NCBI GenBank assembly: GCA_027854065.1
Contig: JAQGEF010000009.1
Span: 62,001-126,000, forward strand
DNA length: 64,000 nucleotides
Source of the DNA: Polluticaenibacter yanchengensis
GTDB taxonomy: Bacteria > Bacteroidota > Bacteroidia > Chitinophagales > Chitinophagaceae
Reading direction: 5' to 3'
Program-made: the position numbers and the translations under genes
Notes under the pieces: model-generated
Databases searched by the model: none
What the model was told of the DNA's origin: nothing
Seen by the model: the letters and a program-made list of their open reading frames with translations, nothing else
In this document: one piece after another, positions 1-8,386 of the stretch
Position numbering within the stretch: position 1 is the stretch's first letter
Layout: each line of letters starts with the position of its first letter

Positions 1-524
1 AGCAAAAAAATATCCGTACGGTTTGGCAATCGGTGCTTGTATTAAATCAATTAATCAAATTAGATATAGCAAAAGCAATCACCGCATTGCAAAATGTAAT
101 GTTGACTACCGGTTTGGCTGCACGTTGGCAGGTTATCAAAACAAATCCCTACGTGGTATTGGATGTTGGTCATAATGTAGATGGGATACAACAAATTCTG
201 GAGCAGGTTAAAATCTTAAAAGCAAAAAATAAAATCCTGCCCGATGCCGGTATTCATATTGTAATGGGCATGGTAAAAGATAAAGATATTACCGCCGTAT
301 TATCTGTTTTGCCAGTAACATTCCATTACTATTTCACCAATGCCCATTTACCAAGAGCCATGCCGGTAAATGAACTGCAGGCACTGGCAGCAAACTTTAA
401 TCTTATCGGGAATGCATACGACCATGTGAATACTGCATTAGAACATGCAGAAGCAATTGCTGATAAACAAGATCTGATTATTGTTTGTGGCAGTGTGTTT
501 GTAGTTGGAGAAGTTGATATTTAA
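1..524 (+). CDS. folC: Bifunctional folylpolyglutamate/dihydrofolate synthase, C-terminal part (cut by window edge)
   Basis: The reading frame is open from the first bases of the window, so the 5' part lies outside it. The visible 170 or so residues match the C-terminal Mur-ligase-like domain of FolC, which adds glutamate to folates and dihydropteroate in the cytoplasm. Visible landmarks are RWQVI, the VLDVGHN motif (VLDGAHN in most homologues, with the conserved Asp and His), and a closing IIVCGSVFVVGE segment close to the family's usual (L)VTGSLY/FVAGE end. The N-terminal ATP-binding P-loop domain is not visible. The protein ends at a normal position for the family. An in-frame GTG at 33 is internal and is not the start. 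Confidence 0.9.
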   Translation, partial: QKNIRTVWQSVLVLNQLIKLDIAKAITALQNVMLTTGLAARWQVIKTNPYVVLDVGHNVDGIQQILEQVKILKAKNKILPDAGIHIVMGMVKDKDITAVLSVLPVTFHYYFTNAHLPRAMPVNELQALAANFNLIGNAYDHVNTALEHAEAIADKQDLIIVCGSVFVVGEVDI

Positions 525-584
525 TTAAACCTTAGATACTTTATAAAGACAGTTTTTATCAGGCGCTGGCATCTCCGGGAATCC

Positions 585-742
585 TATTCAAAAGCAGTCC
601 GGCGTGCTTATGGCTCCGCTAACGCTCGGTATTTGTTTTAAAGAATATACCAAATGGTATATTCTTTAAAACAAATACTACCTCCTTCGTCGGTACCAAC
701 GCATGCCGCAGCCCATCATCAGTTGTACTACTATTAAACAAA
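585..742 (+). repeat. Structured intergenic repeat, copy 1
   Basis: Shares the flanks TATGGCTCCGCT.ACGCTCGG (610-629) and CTCCTTCGTCGG..ACGCATGCCGCAGCC (682-712) with copies at 14580, 30820 and 59361 (same orientation) and 1026, 42600 and 60831 (opposite). The centre is replaced by a perfect inverted repeat (629-678). The tail, CATCAG..GTACTACTATTAAAC, recurs in degraded form near 63065. Confidence 0.75.
629..678. repeat. Perfect 24-bp inverted repeat with 2-bp spacer
   Basis: Arms at 629-652 and 655-678 are exact reverse complements, beginning GTATTTGTTTTAAAG and ending in TACCA around a central AA. The centre is the palindrome ATACCAAATGGTAT (647-660). It replaces the variable centre of repeat copy 1. 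As RNA it would fold into a near-continuous stem. As DNA it could extrude a cruciform. Confidence 0.9.
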
Positions 743-744
743 AT

Positions 745-758
745 ATACCAAACGGTAT
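745..758. repeat. 14-bp palindrome ATACCAAACGGTAT
   Basis: One of five occurrences of ATACCAAnnGGTAT in the window (others at 647-660, 14463-14475, 59446-59459 and 60948-60961). All lie within or next to copies of the structured intergenic repeat. Confidence 0.6.
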
Positions 759-954
759 AAAAAACAAAAAAGACCGGTATTAAAATTCAGCAGTTCACAA
801 CAATCAATATAATAACTATTTACCCACCTGCCCGGTTAATAAGAACTAATTATTAAACGTTCCGATACAACAGCAGCTAGCCAATGAATAGCGCATTTCA
901 CTTTGAAGTAATTAGGCCTTTTGTTTTAACAATGGTTCTTACATGATACGATGT

Positions 955-1012
955 ACACCTAAAGTTGACGGGTAAACAAATAATAACATCCAAAACCCAC
1001 ATTAAAATAGAA
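955..1012. repeat. Second dispersed repeat, copy 1
   Basis: Matches 19391-19450 and 26489-26541 over about 55 bp, with the shared core TAAACAAAnnAnnAnATCCAAA followed by (A/G)C(C/T)CA(C/T)ATTA. It lies just upstream of structured repeat copy 2. It is non-coding and its role is unknown. Confidence 0.5.
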
Positions 1013-1025
1013 TACAAATGCACAA

Positions 1026-1103
1026 AGGCTGCGTTGGGTGTCGGTAGCGCCCCAGCGCCAGTACGACTCAGGAGCACCGGGCGTAGCAGAGCCATAAACA
1101 CGA
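1026..1103 (-). repeat. Structured intergenic repeat, copy 2 (reverse orientation)
   Basis: Read on the minus strand it gives ATGGCTCTGCTACGCCCGGTGCTCCTGAGTCGTACTGGCG and then a version of the right flank ending CGCAGCC. It resembles copy 5 most closely, including the short centre without a long hairpin. Confidence 0.65.
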
Positions 1104-1330
1104 CGGCCTGTCGTTTAATCACCTATTCCAGGCTGATAGTCCATAAAATTCAATCTTAAATAAGACAAATAATTTGCTTAAATATCAAAATAAATCGAAA
1201 AAAAATCATCCTATTCATTCAATAACCGAAAGCAAAATGCACTACAGTACCATCTATTTGCTTTCAAATTTAATGCAAACGTTCCCGTAGAAATAAAATG
1301 TACTAATGACAATTAAAGTTTTCGAAACTT

Positions 1331-1338
1331 TATATTTG
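1331..1338 (+). promoter_or_regulatory. Promoter -7 box TATATTTG for the pectate lyase gene
   Basis: An exact match to the Bacteroidota -7 consensus TAnnTTTG, 60 bp before the start codon. No clear TTG -33 element sits at the usual 19-23 bp spacing, so an activator may be needed. Confidence 0.55.
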
Positions 1339-1342
1339 TAAT

Positions 1343-1360
1343 CGATTGCAAAACGATTGC
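1343..1360 (+). promoter_or_regulatory. Possible operator: direct repeat CGATTGC spaced one helical turn
   Basis: CGATTGC occurs at 1343-1349 and again at 1354-1360, an 11-bp period, right where transcription from the 1331 box should begin. A half-palindrome TGCAAACGTT lies at 1274-1283. The placement suggests a repressor site for carbohydrate control (LacI-like). This is inference from position and sequence type only. Confidence 0.35.
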
Positions 1361-1398
1361 GAAAAGCTATTTACTCATTTTACATAATCTAATGCCTT

Positions 1399-4300
1399 AT
1401 GAAGTTCAATTTTACTCGTAAGAGTATAGCGGCTTTGTCTATTACCGCCATACTCAGTACCGGCCAGTTAATGGCGCAGAATACTCCGGTTATTAAGATT
1501 GATTTAGACCAGACCGGCCGCCCCACTGCCGAAGTAACGGAGCCCGGTTATATTGCCTGGCCACTGAAAACAGCACTTGCAGATAGTTTAAGCATTGTAC
1601 AGAGAAACAGCCTGAATGAAATAACAGATAGTGTTCAGGTAAAATTTACAAGAATAGGAGAATTTGGCACCAACCTCAGGACCAACTGGTATAAAGCAGG
1701 TATTGAAATGAAAACCTATTTTTCAAGGTTGCTTTGCGATGGTATTTATGTAGATGGTGGTAATGCCGGTGGTAAAATAGAAATGAGGATTTCCAATCTG
1801 AAACCTGGTAAGCATACAGTACTAACATACATCAACACAGTAGATAATCCTGCTACCAATACATTCAGCCCGGTGAATGTGTATTATAAAGACGTGTTAG
1901 TGGCAGAAAAAGTAAAGCCGGGCGAAAGGGTCACTGATTTTAAAAATGTTCAGTTAGTATATATTGAAGTAGATGCAGTTGCCGGCCAGGATGTTGTTAT
2001 CCGGTTTGAAGCAGACAGGACCACTACTGATGCCTGGAAAAATGTAATGATCAACGGTATAGAAATTAATACGCCAAATTCTTTAAGGCAGGCACAATAT
2101 CCATTTCCTAGCAACAATAACGAACATATTGCGGCAGGATCGGATAAAAGTTTAAGACTAAGCTGGACCAAAGCATTAACGGGAGCTAAACACAGGGTTT
2201 ATTTTGGTCTGAATAAAGAAGAAGTACAAAATGCGACACCGGCATCGGCCACTTATAAAGGCGAGCAAACAGATACCTTTTATGTGGTAAAAGATTTATA
2301 TAGCCGTAATCAATACTACTGGCGCGTAGACGAAGTAGAAGATGACGGCGACGTTACCAAAGGTGATGTCTGGTATTTTAAACCGGCGCAGTTGGCATTT
2401 AAAGATGCGGAAGGTTATGGCCGTTACGCATTAGGAGGCCGCGGCGGTAAAATTGTACGGGTAACCAACCTGAATGATGATGGCCCAGGCAGCTTACGTG
2501 AGGCGGTAACCAATGATATTGGCCCAAGAACCATTGTATTTGATGTCTCTGGTATCATTGATTTAAAAAGCCGTTTGGTATTGAGTAATAAATACGTGAC
2601 CGTAGCCGGCCAGACAGCTCCTGGAAACGGGATCACCATTAAAGGTTCTCCATTTGGCATTGGCGGTCATGATGCGATCGTGCGATTTGTACGTTTGCGC
2701 CTGGGTGCAGGAGAAACTGCAGACGGTATGGGCATGAACGGCGATCATTCTATCATGGACCACTGTTCTATCAGCTGGACCATTGATGAAGCATTCAGCA
2801 GCCGCGGTGCCAAGAGCATTACATTACAAAGAACGCTGATATCTGAAGCGCTTCATATAGCAGGGCATAAAAACTATCCTGCAGGTACAGGCCACGGGTA
2901 CGCGGCTACTATTGGCGGAGATACTTCTTCGTTCCACCATAATTTACTGGCTCATAACCACGGCCGTAACTGGAGCCTGGGCGGTGGCCTGGATGGTAAC
3001 GCTTATTATAGCGGCCGCCTGGATATCAGGAATAATGTGGTGTACAACTGGGGCAGCCGCTCCACAGACGGCGGTGCTAATAAAGTGAACTTTGTTAACA
3101 ACTATTACAAGCCGGGTGCGGCAACAACCATTTTCGTAGCACTAAGAGCACAGCATGAAAATGTAGGCTTAGGTACACAACAATATTATTTTGCAGGCAA
3201 TGTAATGCCGGGAAGATTTGATGAATCCAACCAGGAAGCCGGCAGAACAATGCAGGGTACCGCCAGCTGGGAAACATGGGTGAATCAACCGTTTTTTGAA
3301 TCGCATGTAAAAACACAAACTGCCTATGAGGCATACAAAAATGTATTGAGCGATGTAGGTGCCAGCCAACCTTACTTTGATTTGAATGATCAAAGAATGA
3401 TCCGCGAAACCTATACCGGCACCTTTACTTACAGAGGTAGTAAAAGTAATTTACCGGGCATTATTGATACTCAGGAAGATGTAGGCGGTTACGAAGCGAT
3501 CCCGGAAACAAAGCGTCCGGATACCTGGGATACAGATAAAGACGGCTTACCAGACTGGTGGGAAAAAGCAAAAGGCTTAAACCCGAACTCTGCAGGCAGT
3601 GACTACTCCGATACACATAAAGATGATAATGGGGATGGCTTTACCCAGTTGGATGAATATTTAGACTGGATGGCAAGCGCACATTACTTTATCACTAAAG
3701 GACAAAGCCTTGAAATAGATCTGTTGGCTTATGCAAAAGGTTATGCGAATGGTGCAAAATTCGTGATCAATAAATCTGACAACGGCACCGCCTCTTTAGT
3801 ATCTTCAACAGACTCTAAAGTAATATTCACATCATCCGGTGACGGCTTTGCCAGCTTTGAATTTACAGTAACTGATGCAGAAGGACATACTTATACAAGG
3901 ACCATTAATATCTTTATCGATTCAGAAGGTTCTTTACCTGTAACCCTTGTAACATTTACCGGTAAGAGAGAACAACCTTCAGTAGTAGCTTTAGACTGGA
4001 AAACAAGTTCAGAAGTGAATAACAACTACTTTGAAGTACAGCGCTCTTTAGATCTAAACAAGTTTACCACTATTGGCAAACAACCATCTAAAGCAGTAAA
4101 CGGCAACAGCAGTTCCGAAATAAGCTATCAGTTTAAAGATAATCAGAATGCTTTTGCCCAGTCATATTATCGCCTGGTACAGGTAGATAAAAATGGCACA
4201 AAAACAATCTCCAACATCGTATCCATAGGTAACGGTAATAATACGCCTGCTGCCAAAGTATATACAGGTAAAGATAAATTAAGTTTCCAGGTATTAGTAT

Positions 4301-4482
4301 CAGGAAACAGTAACTATACTGCCGAGATACTTAATGCAAATGGTGCTAAGTTACAAACCATCAATGTAAACAGCGGTGAGCTAAAAACAATTAAAACGAA
4401 CGCTCCGGGCTTACATTTAGTAAGATTTATCGATACAAAATCAAAACAAGTCATCAGCACTCAAAAAGTGGTGGTATTATAA
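1399..4482 (+). CDS. Secreted pectate-lyase-like beta-helix protein with T9SS sorting domain
   Basis: A 1027-aa protein. A signal peptide covers residues 1-26 (LMA|Q). Residues about 30-330 are beta-rich and include a fibronectin-like stretch ending YYWRVDEV. The parallel beta-helix lyase core, about 345-690, opens with GGRGGKIVRVTNLNDDGPGS and contains TVAGQTAPGNGITIKG, RFVRLRLG and DGMGMNGDHSIMDHCSISW, as in PL1-type pectate lyases. A calcium-binding type 3 stretch follows near 710 (DTDKDGLPDWWE, DDNGDGFTQLDE). A region ending YYRLVQVDKNG and the C-terminal T9SS module follow. The protein should be exported and anchored to or released from the cell surface to cleave pectin-type polysaccharide. 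It stands alone, with no SusC/SusD pair visible nearby. The exact polysaccharide lyase family is not settled by reading alone. Confidence 0.85.
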   Translation: MKFNFTRKSIAALSITAILSTGQLMAQNTPVIKIDLDQTGRPTAEVTEPGYIAWPLKTALADSLSIVQRNSLNEITDSVQVKFTRIGEFGTNLRTNWYKAGIEMKTYFSRLLCDGIYVDGGNAGGKIEMRISNLKPGKHTVLTYINTVDNPATNTFSPVNVYYKDVLVAEKVKPGERVTDFKNVQLVYIEVDAVAGQDVVIRFEADRTTTDAWKNVMINGIEINTPNSLRQAQYPFPSNNNEHIAAGSDKSLRLSWTKALTGAKHRVYFGLNKEEVQNATPASATYKGEQTDTFYVVKDLYSRNQYYWRVDEVEDDGDVTKGDVWYFKPAQLAFKDAEGYGRYALGGRGGKIVRVTNLNDDGPGSLREAVTNDIGPRTIVFDVSGIIDLKSRLVLSNKYVTVAGQTAPGNGITIKGSPFGIGGHDAIVRFVRLRLGAGETADGMGMNGDHSIMDHCSISWTIDEAFSSRGAKSITLQRTLISEALHIAGHKNYPAGTGHGYAATIGGDTSSFHHNLLAHNHGRNWSLGGGLDGNAYYSGRLDIRNNVVYNWGSRSTDGGANKVNFVNNYYKPGAATTIFVALRAQHENVGLGTQQYYFAGNVMPGRFDESNQEAGRTMQGTASWETWVNQPFFESHVKTQTAYEAYKNVLSDVGASQPYFDLNDQRMIRETYTGTFTYRGSKSNLPGIIDTQEDVGGYEAIPETKRPDTWDTDKDGLPDWWEKAKGLNPNSAGSDYSDTHKDDNGDGFTQLDEYLDWMASAHYFITKGQSLEIDLLAYAKGYANGAKFVINKSDNGTASLVSSTDSKVIFTSSGDGFASFEFTVTDAEGHTYTRTINIFIDSEGSLPVTLVTFTGKREQPSVVALDWKTSSEVNNNYFEVQRSLDLNKFTTIGKQPSKAVNGNSSSEISYQFKDNQNAFAQSYYRLVQVDKNGTKTISNIVSIGNGNNTPAAKVYTGKDKLSFQVLVSGNSNYTAEILNANGAKLQTINVNSGELKTIKTNAPGLHLVRFIDTKSKQVISTQKVVVL

Positions 4483-4512
4483 AATTAGTTTTTTAGTTTA
4501 TTAGTAGATAGT

Positions 4513-4544
4513 ATCCCTGGTGTTTTTACATCGGGGATTTTTGT
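4513..4544 (+). terminator. Weak intrinsic terminator after the lyase gene
   Basis: ATCCC (4513-4517) can pair with GGGAT (4534-4538) and is followed by TTTTT. The stem is short. Confidence 0.4.
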
Positions 4545-4649
4545 ATGCACTAATCCCGTCAATTTAAAAGGACAGAACCTTCTCAAATGAACTGGCACTA
4601 TCCCGTTCCTGTATGTTGAAAAACAAGCTCCCTGATACCTGGTGTTTTT

Positions 4650-5012
4650 CTACTCTTTTTTGTAAATTGCGTTTCTGTAAGCAATGCCCCAGTTCGCAAT
4701 TTCATTGATACCTGGGTAAAGTGCTTTGCCAAACTCAGTAATACTGTATTCTACCGTTACAGGTTTTGTATCAAGAACAGTACGGGTAATAAGATGATTC
4801 ATTTCCAGGTCCTGCAGTTCTTTAGAAAGCATTTTTCTACCAATACCGTTTACCTCTCTCAATAAATCCATAAAACGTAAATTTTCGCCCAGCATTAGTG
4901 TCCCCAGGATATGGAACTTCCATTTGCCGGATAATACTTCCATCGCATCTTTTATGCCCTGTATTCTTACCAGGCAAAGTTGATTATTGTTCACTACCGG
5001 CTGTTTCTTCAT
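4650..5012 (-). CDS. HxlR-family transcriptional regulator
   Basis: About 120 aa with the HxlR winged-helix signature: CLVRI at the N-terminus, then MEVLSGKWKFHILGTLMLGENLRFMDL, IGRKMLSKELQDLE as recognition region, and the wing ending TVEYSITEFGKAL. The cytoplasmic dimer normally binds DNA and often senses redox or reactive electrophiles through its N-terminal Cys. The start at 5012 (MKKQPVV) is chosen because a -7 box (CAAAAATA on the plus strand, 5026-5033) sits just upstream. The longer frame to 5045 would begin upstream of that box. It diverges from the DsbA-like lipoprotein gene, which it may control. Confidence 0.88.
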   Translation of the reverse strand: MKKQPVVNNNQLCLVRIQGIKDAMEVLSGKWKFHILGTLMLGENLRFMDLLREVNGIGRKMLSKELQDLEMNHLITRTVLDTKPVTVEYSITEFGKALYPGINEIANWGIAYRNAIYKKE

Positions 5013-5025
5013 TCGTTTTTTGCGG

Positions 5026-5033
5026 CAAAAATA
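5026..5033 (-). promoter_or_regulatory. -7 box TATTTTTG for the HxlR gene
   Basis: On the minus strand this reads TATTTTTG, matching TAnnTTTG. It lies 14 nt before the proposed start codon and therefore implies a very short leader. Confidence 0.45.
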
Positions 5034-5116
5034 TGAAACAATCATAGAGGTAATGCTGATGGGTTGTTAGGTAGTTTCATATAGGGAACCGGTTTCTATC
5101 CGGTATCTGATGATGA

Positions 5117-5143
5117 TTTGTCAACCTTAAGCAATTAATTTTG
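5117..5143 (+). promoter_or_regulatory. Promoter of the DsbA-like gene
   Basis: TTTG at 5117-5120 and TAATTTTG at 5136-5143 (-7 box), spaced 15 bp, slightly short. The box overlaps an alternative TTG start at 5141, so translation most likely begins at ATG 5168. Confidence 0.5.
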
Positions 5144-5167
5144 TACCGGTTTTTAATTTATAAATAC

Positions 5168-6193
5168 ATGAACAAAGCATCCGCCTGGTATAAGTTTGCA
5201 ATCATTGTTATTTGGCTCACTGCTTTTTATAGTTGTACGGCACAGGTGAACGACGCTCAAAAAAATAAAATTAAAATGGCGAAAGATTCTATTAACAATA
5301 ACCCGCTTATATGTGACCCGGTGGAGGGCATTTGCGGCATACCGGACAGTACAGCATCTCAGCAAGTCACTTCTCAGCAAACCGGGAAACCAATTAAAAT
5401 TGTTTATTTCACAGACCCTATTTGTTCCTCTTGCTGGGGAATAGAACCTCAGTTAAGAAAACTTAAACTGGAATACGGTAAACACATTGAGATCGATTAC
5501 CGGATGGGTGGTTTATTACCTGACTGGAGTTACAATAGTGGCGGCATCAGCAAGCCTTCCGATGTGGCCCACCACTGGGACGAGGTAAGTGCCTATTATG
5601 ATATGCCAATAGATGGTGATATTTGGCTGGAAGATCCTTTGGCATCTTCCTATCCGCCTTCAATTGCATTTAAAGCCGCACAAATGCAGGATAAAGAAAA
5701 AGCCATTTTATTCTTAAGGAAAATGAGAGAATTATTATTTCTCCGGAAAAAGAATATTGCTAAATGGGAACATATGGCAGCGGCAGCAAAAAGTGCAGGT
5801 TTGAATCCGGAACAATTAAAAATTGATTTTGAAGGAAAAGCAAAAAGCCTGTTCGAAGAAGATTTAAAACTGGCAAAAGAATATGGGGTGCGGGGGTTTC
5901 CTACGATGATATTTATGAATAGTAGTAATACACGGGAAGTCGTTTACGGGGCAAAACCTTATCCTTTTTATGAAACTGCGATATTTAAACTGTATCCGCA
6001 AGCAGGAAAATCAGAATATACTAAAACATGGGAAGCCTTATTTGCTCAATATCCGTCATTAACCGCAAAAGAATTTACAGAGCTGTCAGGAACACCAAGA
6101 GCAGAAAGTGAAAAATACCTGGATGAATTAACCGCTAATGGTAAACTGGAAAAGATAACAACGAAAAACGGCGCCATTTGGCAACTGAAGTAA
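5168..6193 (+). CDS. DsbA-family thiol-disulfide/isomerase-like lipoprotein
   Basis: 341 aa from ATG 5168. The N-terminus has a hydrophobic segment ending LTAFYSC (Cys23), a probable signal peptide with a weak lipobox. Residues from about 76 form a DsbA/FrnE-type thioredoxin fold: KIVYFTDPICSSCWG carries the C86-x-x-C89 redox pair, and GVRGFPTMIF carries the cis-proline loop. The helical insertion and length are typical of FrnE/DsbA-like proteins. A C-terminal extension of about 60 residues (YPSLTAKEFTELSGT..) looks like a small winged-helix-type domain. A second Cys pair sits in the linker (ICDPVEGIC), possibly a resolving disulfide. It is probably involved in envelope thiol redox. It diverges from the HxlR regulator. 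Confidence 0.82.
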   Translation: MNKASAWYKFAIIVIWLTAFYSCTAQVNDAQKNKIKMAKDSINNNPLICDPVEGICGIPDSTASQQVTSQQTGKPIKIVYFTDPICSSCWGIEPQLRKLKLEYGKHIEIDYRMGGLLPDWSYNSGGISKPSDVAHHWDEVSAYYDMPIDGDIWLEDPLASSYPPSIAFKAAQMQDKEKAILFLRKMRELLFLRKKNIAKWEHMAAAAKSAGLNPEQLKIDFEGKAKSLFEEDLKLAKEYGVRGFPTMIFMNSSNTREVVYGAKPYPFYETAIFKLYPQAGKSEYTKTWEALFAQYPSLTAKEFTELSGTPRAESEKYLDELTANGKLEKITTKNGAIWQLK

Positions 6194-6222
6194 CATAAAA
6201 ATAGAAACCCTTATAAAATGTT

Positions 6223-6258
6223 ATGCCATTTGTATGATAAAATGCAAGTGGCATTTTC
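6223..6258 (+). terminator. Putative terminator after the DsbA-like gene
   Basis: ATGCCATTTG (6223-6232) pairs with CAAGTGGCAT (6245-6254) with one mismatch, followed by a short T run. Confidence 0.45.
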
Positions 6259-6418
6259 TGTTATATCATACTTTCAGCAATTCATTACTATCCATATTCA
6301 ATAATTTCAACAAAAATTTTGCAGGATTTGAAAATATTCTAAATTGTGTTATGATTAACGGAATTACCGGTTGATCAGGCAAAATGTTTACAGACTAAAC
6401 CAAATTTGAGACTAACCA

Positions 6419-8026
6419 ATGCATAATACTTTATTGGCAGTACTGGGATTACTGTTCGGCGTAATGTTACTTGTAATGTTAAGCAAGAAACTAAAAGTAG
6501 CCTACCCTATTTTCCTGGTCATTGCCGGGTTGGGCATAGGCTTACTACCCGGAATGCCCAGGCTCCACCTGGAACCAGACCTGATTTTCCTGATCTTTCT
6601 ACCCCCGCTTTTATATGAAGCAGCCTGGTACACTTCCTGGCGGGACTTCTGGAAATGGAAACGGCCAATAGGATTACTCGCATTCGGGCTCGTCTTTTTT
6701 ACATCCACCATTGTCGCTTATGCATCATCATCTATTATTCCGGGCTTTACACTCGCACTAGGTTTTTTACTAGGAGGTATTATATCGCCACCGGATGCAG
6801 TTGCGGCCGCCTCTGTAATGAAAGGTATGAAAGTACCTAAGCGTTTGATGACGATCCTGGAAGGCGAGAGCCTGGTAAATGATGCGTCCTCTTTAATTGT
6901 GTTCAAGTTCGCACTCTTAGCTGTTATTTCCGGCACCTTCTCTATGCACGAAGCTACCGGCCAGTTTTTCCTGGTAGCAGGCATGGGCATTGTGATCGGC
7001 CTGGCAGGCGCTCATATCATGTACGTGATCCACCGCTTTTTACCCACCACACCGGCTATTGATGCCCTGCTTACTGTAATGACACCATACGGCTTATTTT
7101 TAGCCGCTGAGCATTTTCATTATTCAGGTGTAATGGCAGTGGTAACAGGTGGCCTGTTCATGTCTTACAGGGCACATGAGGTGTTCCAGACAGGCAGTAC
7201 CAAAATAAATATGCTGGGTGTATGGACCACCATGATATTTGCGATGAATACGATGGTGTTTATACTGATAGGCCTGGAACTGCCGGAAATTATAGAAGGG
7301 CTTGGAGATTATTCCATTGCCGATGGTATTAAATATGGTTTAATTATCAGCGGCATCACCATATTGCTCCGTTTTTTATGGGTATATCCTATAGCCCATA
7401 TCCCTCGCTGGTTATCTGCCAAAGCCAGGCAGGACCCTTCGCCGGGCTGGAAAGGCCCGTTGGTAATCAGCTGGGCAGGCATGCGCGGGGTGGTATCTTT
7501 GGCTACAGCACTATCCATACCATTGATGCTGGATAAAACACAGGCTTTTCCACAACGCAACCTGATTATTTTTATCACGTTTGTGGTCATATTTGTCACA
7601 TTGGTTTTCCAGGGACTAACCCTGCCGTTAATCATCAAATTAATTAAAATAAAAGAGATAGACGATATCCTGCCGGCAGAACAACAACAAGCCGGCATTC
7701 AGCAGCATTTAGACAAACTGGCATTGAAACTCATCAATGAAAAATACCAGGAACATTTGGAACAGAATGATTCTTTAAGATTTTTAAAGGAAACTTTGGA
7801 AAACGATATCATAGAAACAGAAGGCTACCTGGTATCGCTGCAATGTGAACGCATGGAAAAGGGTGCTTTCGATATCTACAACCGTGCGCTGATAGAGATT
7901 TATGCTTTACAACGCAAAGAGTTATTTGAACTGAAAAAGGATAAAAACTATTCTGACGAGGAAATCAGGAAAGCAGAATTACAGGTTGATTTAAGTGAGC
8001 TGAAAATAACGGGAATGGGGCATTAA
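6419..8026 (+). CDS. Na+/H+ antiporter, CPA1/NhaP type
   Basis: 535 aa. The first 410 or so residues form about 12 hydrophobic segments. CPA1 landmarks are FLIFLPPLLYEAAW, GGIISPPDAVAAAS, LEGESLVNDASSLIVF (the paired Asn-Asp ion-binding site) and WAGMRGVVSLATALSIP. The C-terminal 120 residues are hydrophilic and helical (KYQEHLEQNDSLRFLKETLEN) and probably regulatory. It exchanges cytoplasmic Na+ or K+ for protons across the inner membrane and serves pH and salt homeostasis. The next gene is a bestrophin-like anion channel on the same strand, separated by 360 bp that include a structured element. Confidence 0.92.
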   Translation: MHNTLLAVLGLLFGVMLLVMLSKKLKVAYPIFLVIAGLGIGLLPGMPRLHLEPDLIFLIFLPPLLYEAAWYTSWRDFWKWKRPIGLLAFGLVFFTSTIVAYASSSIIPGFTLALGFLLGGIISPPDAVAAASVMKGMKVPKRLMTILEGESLVNDASSLIVFKFALLAVISGTFSMHEATGQFFLVAGMGIVIGLAGAHIMYVIHRFLPTTPAIDALLTVMTPYGLFLAAEHFHYSGVMAVVTGGLFMSYRAHEVFQTGSTKINMLGVWTTMIFAMNTMVFILIGLELPEIIEGLGDYSIADGIKYGLIISGITILLRFLWVYPIAHIPRWLSAKARQDPSPGWKGPLVISWAGMRGVVSLATALSIPLMLDKTQAFPQRNLIIFITFVVIFVTLVFQGLTLPLIIKLIKIKEIDDILPAEQQQAGIQQHLDKLALKLINEKYQEHLEQNDSLRFLKETLENDIIETEGYLVSLQCERMEKGAFDIYNRALIEIYALQRKELFELKKDKNYSDEEIRKAELQVDLSELKITGMGH

Positions 8027-8165
8027 GTATTATAATTCTGCCCGTATTAGTGAGTCATTTATAAAAGCCTTTTTTGTCCTTAATTAAACGAATGGATAAA
8101 ATCTATTTCATAAGTACAATGTTGGGAAATGATTTTATCTGCTCAGCTATATTACTCAGGCTTAT

Positions 8166-8290
8166 CCGGGTGAGGGATAGTAACAAAGTACCCCGGATTT
8201 TCGCCCCAGGATAAAACCGGTTTAAAATAGTAAGGTCACTAAAAAATGTAACCGCGGGCGAAAACCGGCGTACTGTGGATAGCCCGGCCC
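8166..8290 (+). ncRNA. Putative structured RNA, copy A
   Basis: AGGGATAGTAACAAAGTACCCC (8173-8194 region) and GTACTGTGGATAGCCCGGCC (8270 onward) flank a long helix: AGTAC (8187-8191) with GTACT (8270-8274), and CCGGATTTTCGCCC with GGGCGAAAACCGG. The outer GGG/CCC pairs enclose a symmetric internal loop. The same layout occurs at 52087-52195 with a different helix sequence. A further 9-bp stem, CCCTTTTGC (8288-8296) with GCAAAAGGG (8350-8358), follows and reaches to the bestrophin start. The overall form resembles the Bacteroidota 6S-like RNA class, but the identification is not certain. The strand is assumed. Confidence 0.5.
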
Positions 8291-8386
8291 TTTTGCGTAA
8301 AATGAAGAAATGTAACGGTGGGTGTAAAAGACACCGCTTCTGAACCGCTGCAAAAGGGACACCCCATAAAAATAAAAAATTGAGCA

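Larger units (their letters stand above)
525..1398. other. Intergenic region folC to pectate lyase; repeat-rich
   Basis: No convincing gene is present. Small open frames on both strands around 900-1160 have no recognisable features and run through repeat sequence. The region holds two copies of the structured intergenic repeat (585-742 and 1026-1103, opposite orientations), two ATACCAAnnGGTAT palindromes, one copy of a second dispersed repeat (955-1012) and the promoter region of the next gene. Confidence 0.7.

Noticed and set aside
898..1159. Two overlapping open frames on opposite strands
   Set aside because: They run through two repeat copies and have no signal, motif or homologue-like composition.
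5141..5167. TTG at 5141 as start of the DsbA-like gene
   Set aside because: It lies within the -7 promoter box; ATG 5168 begins a proper signal sequence.
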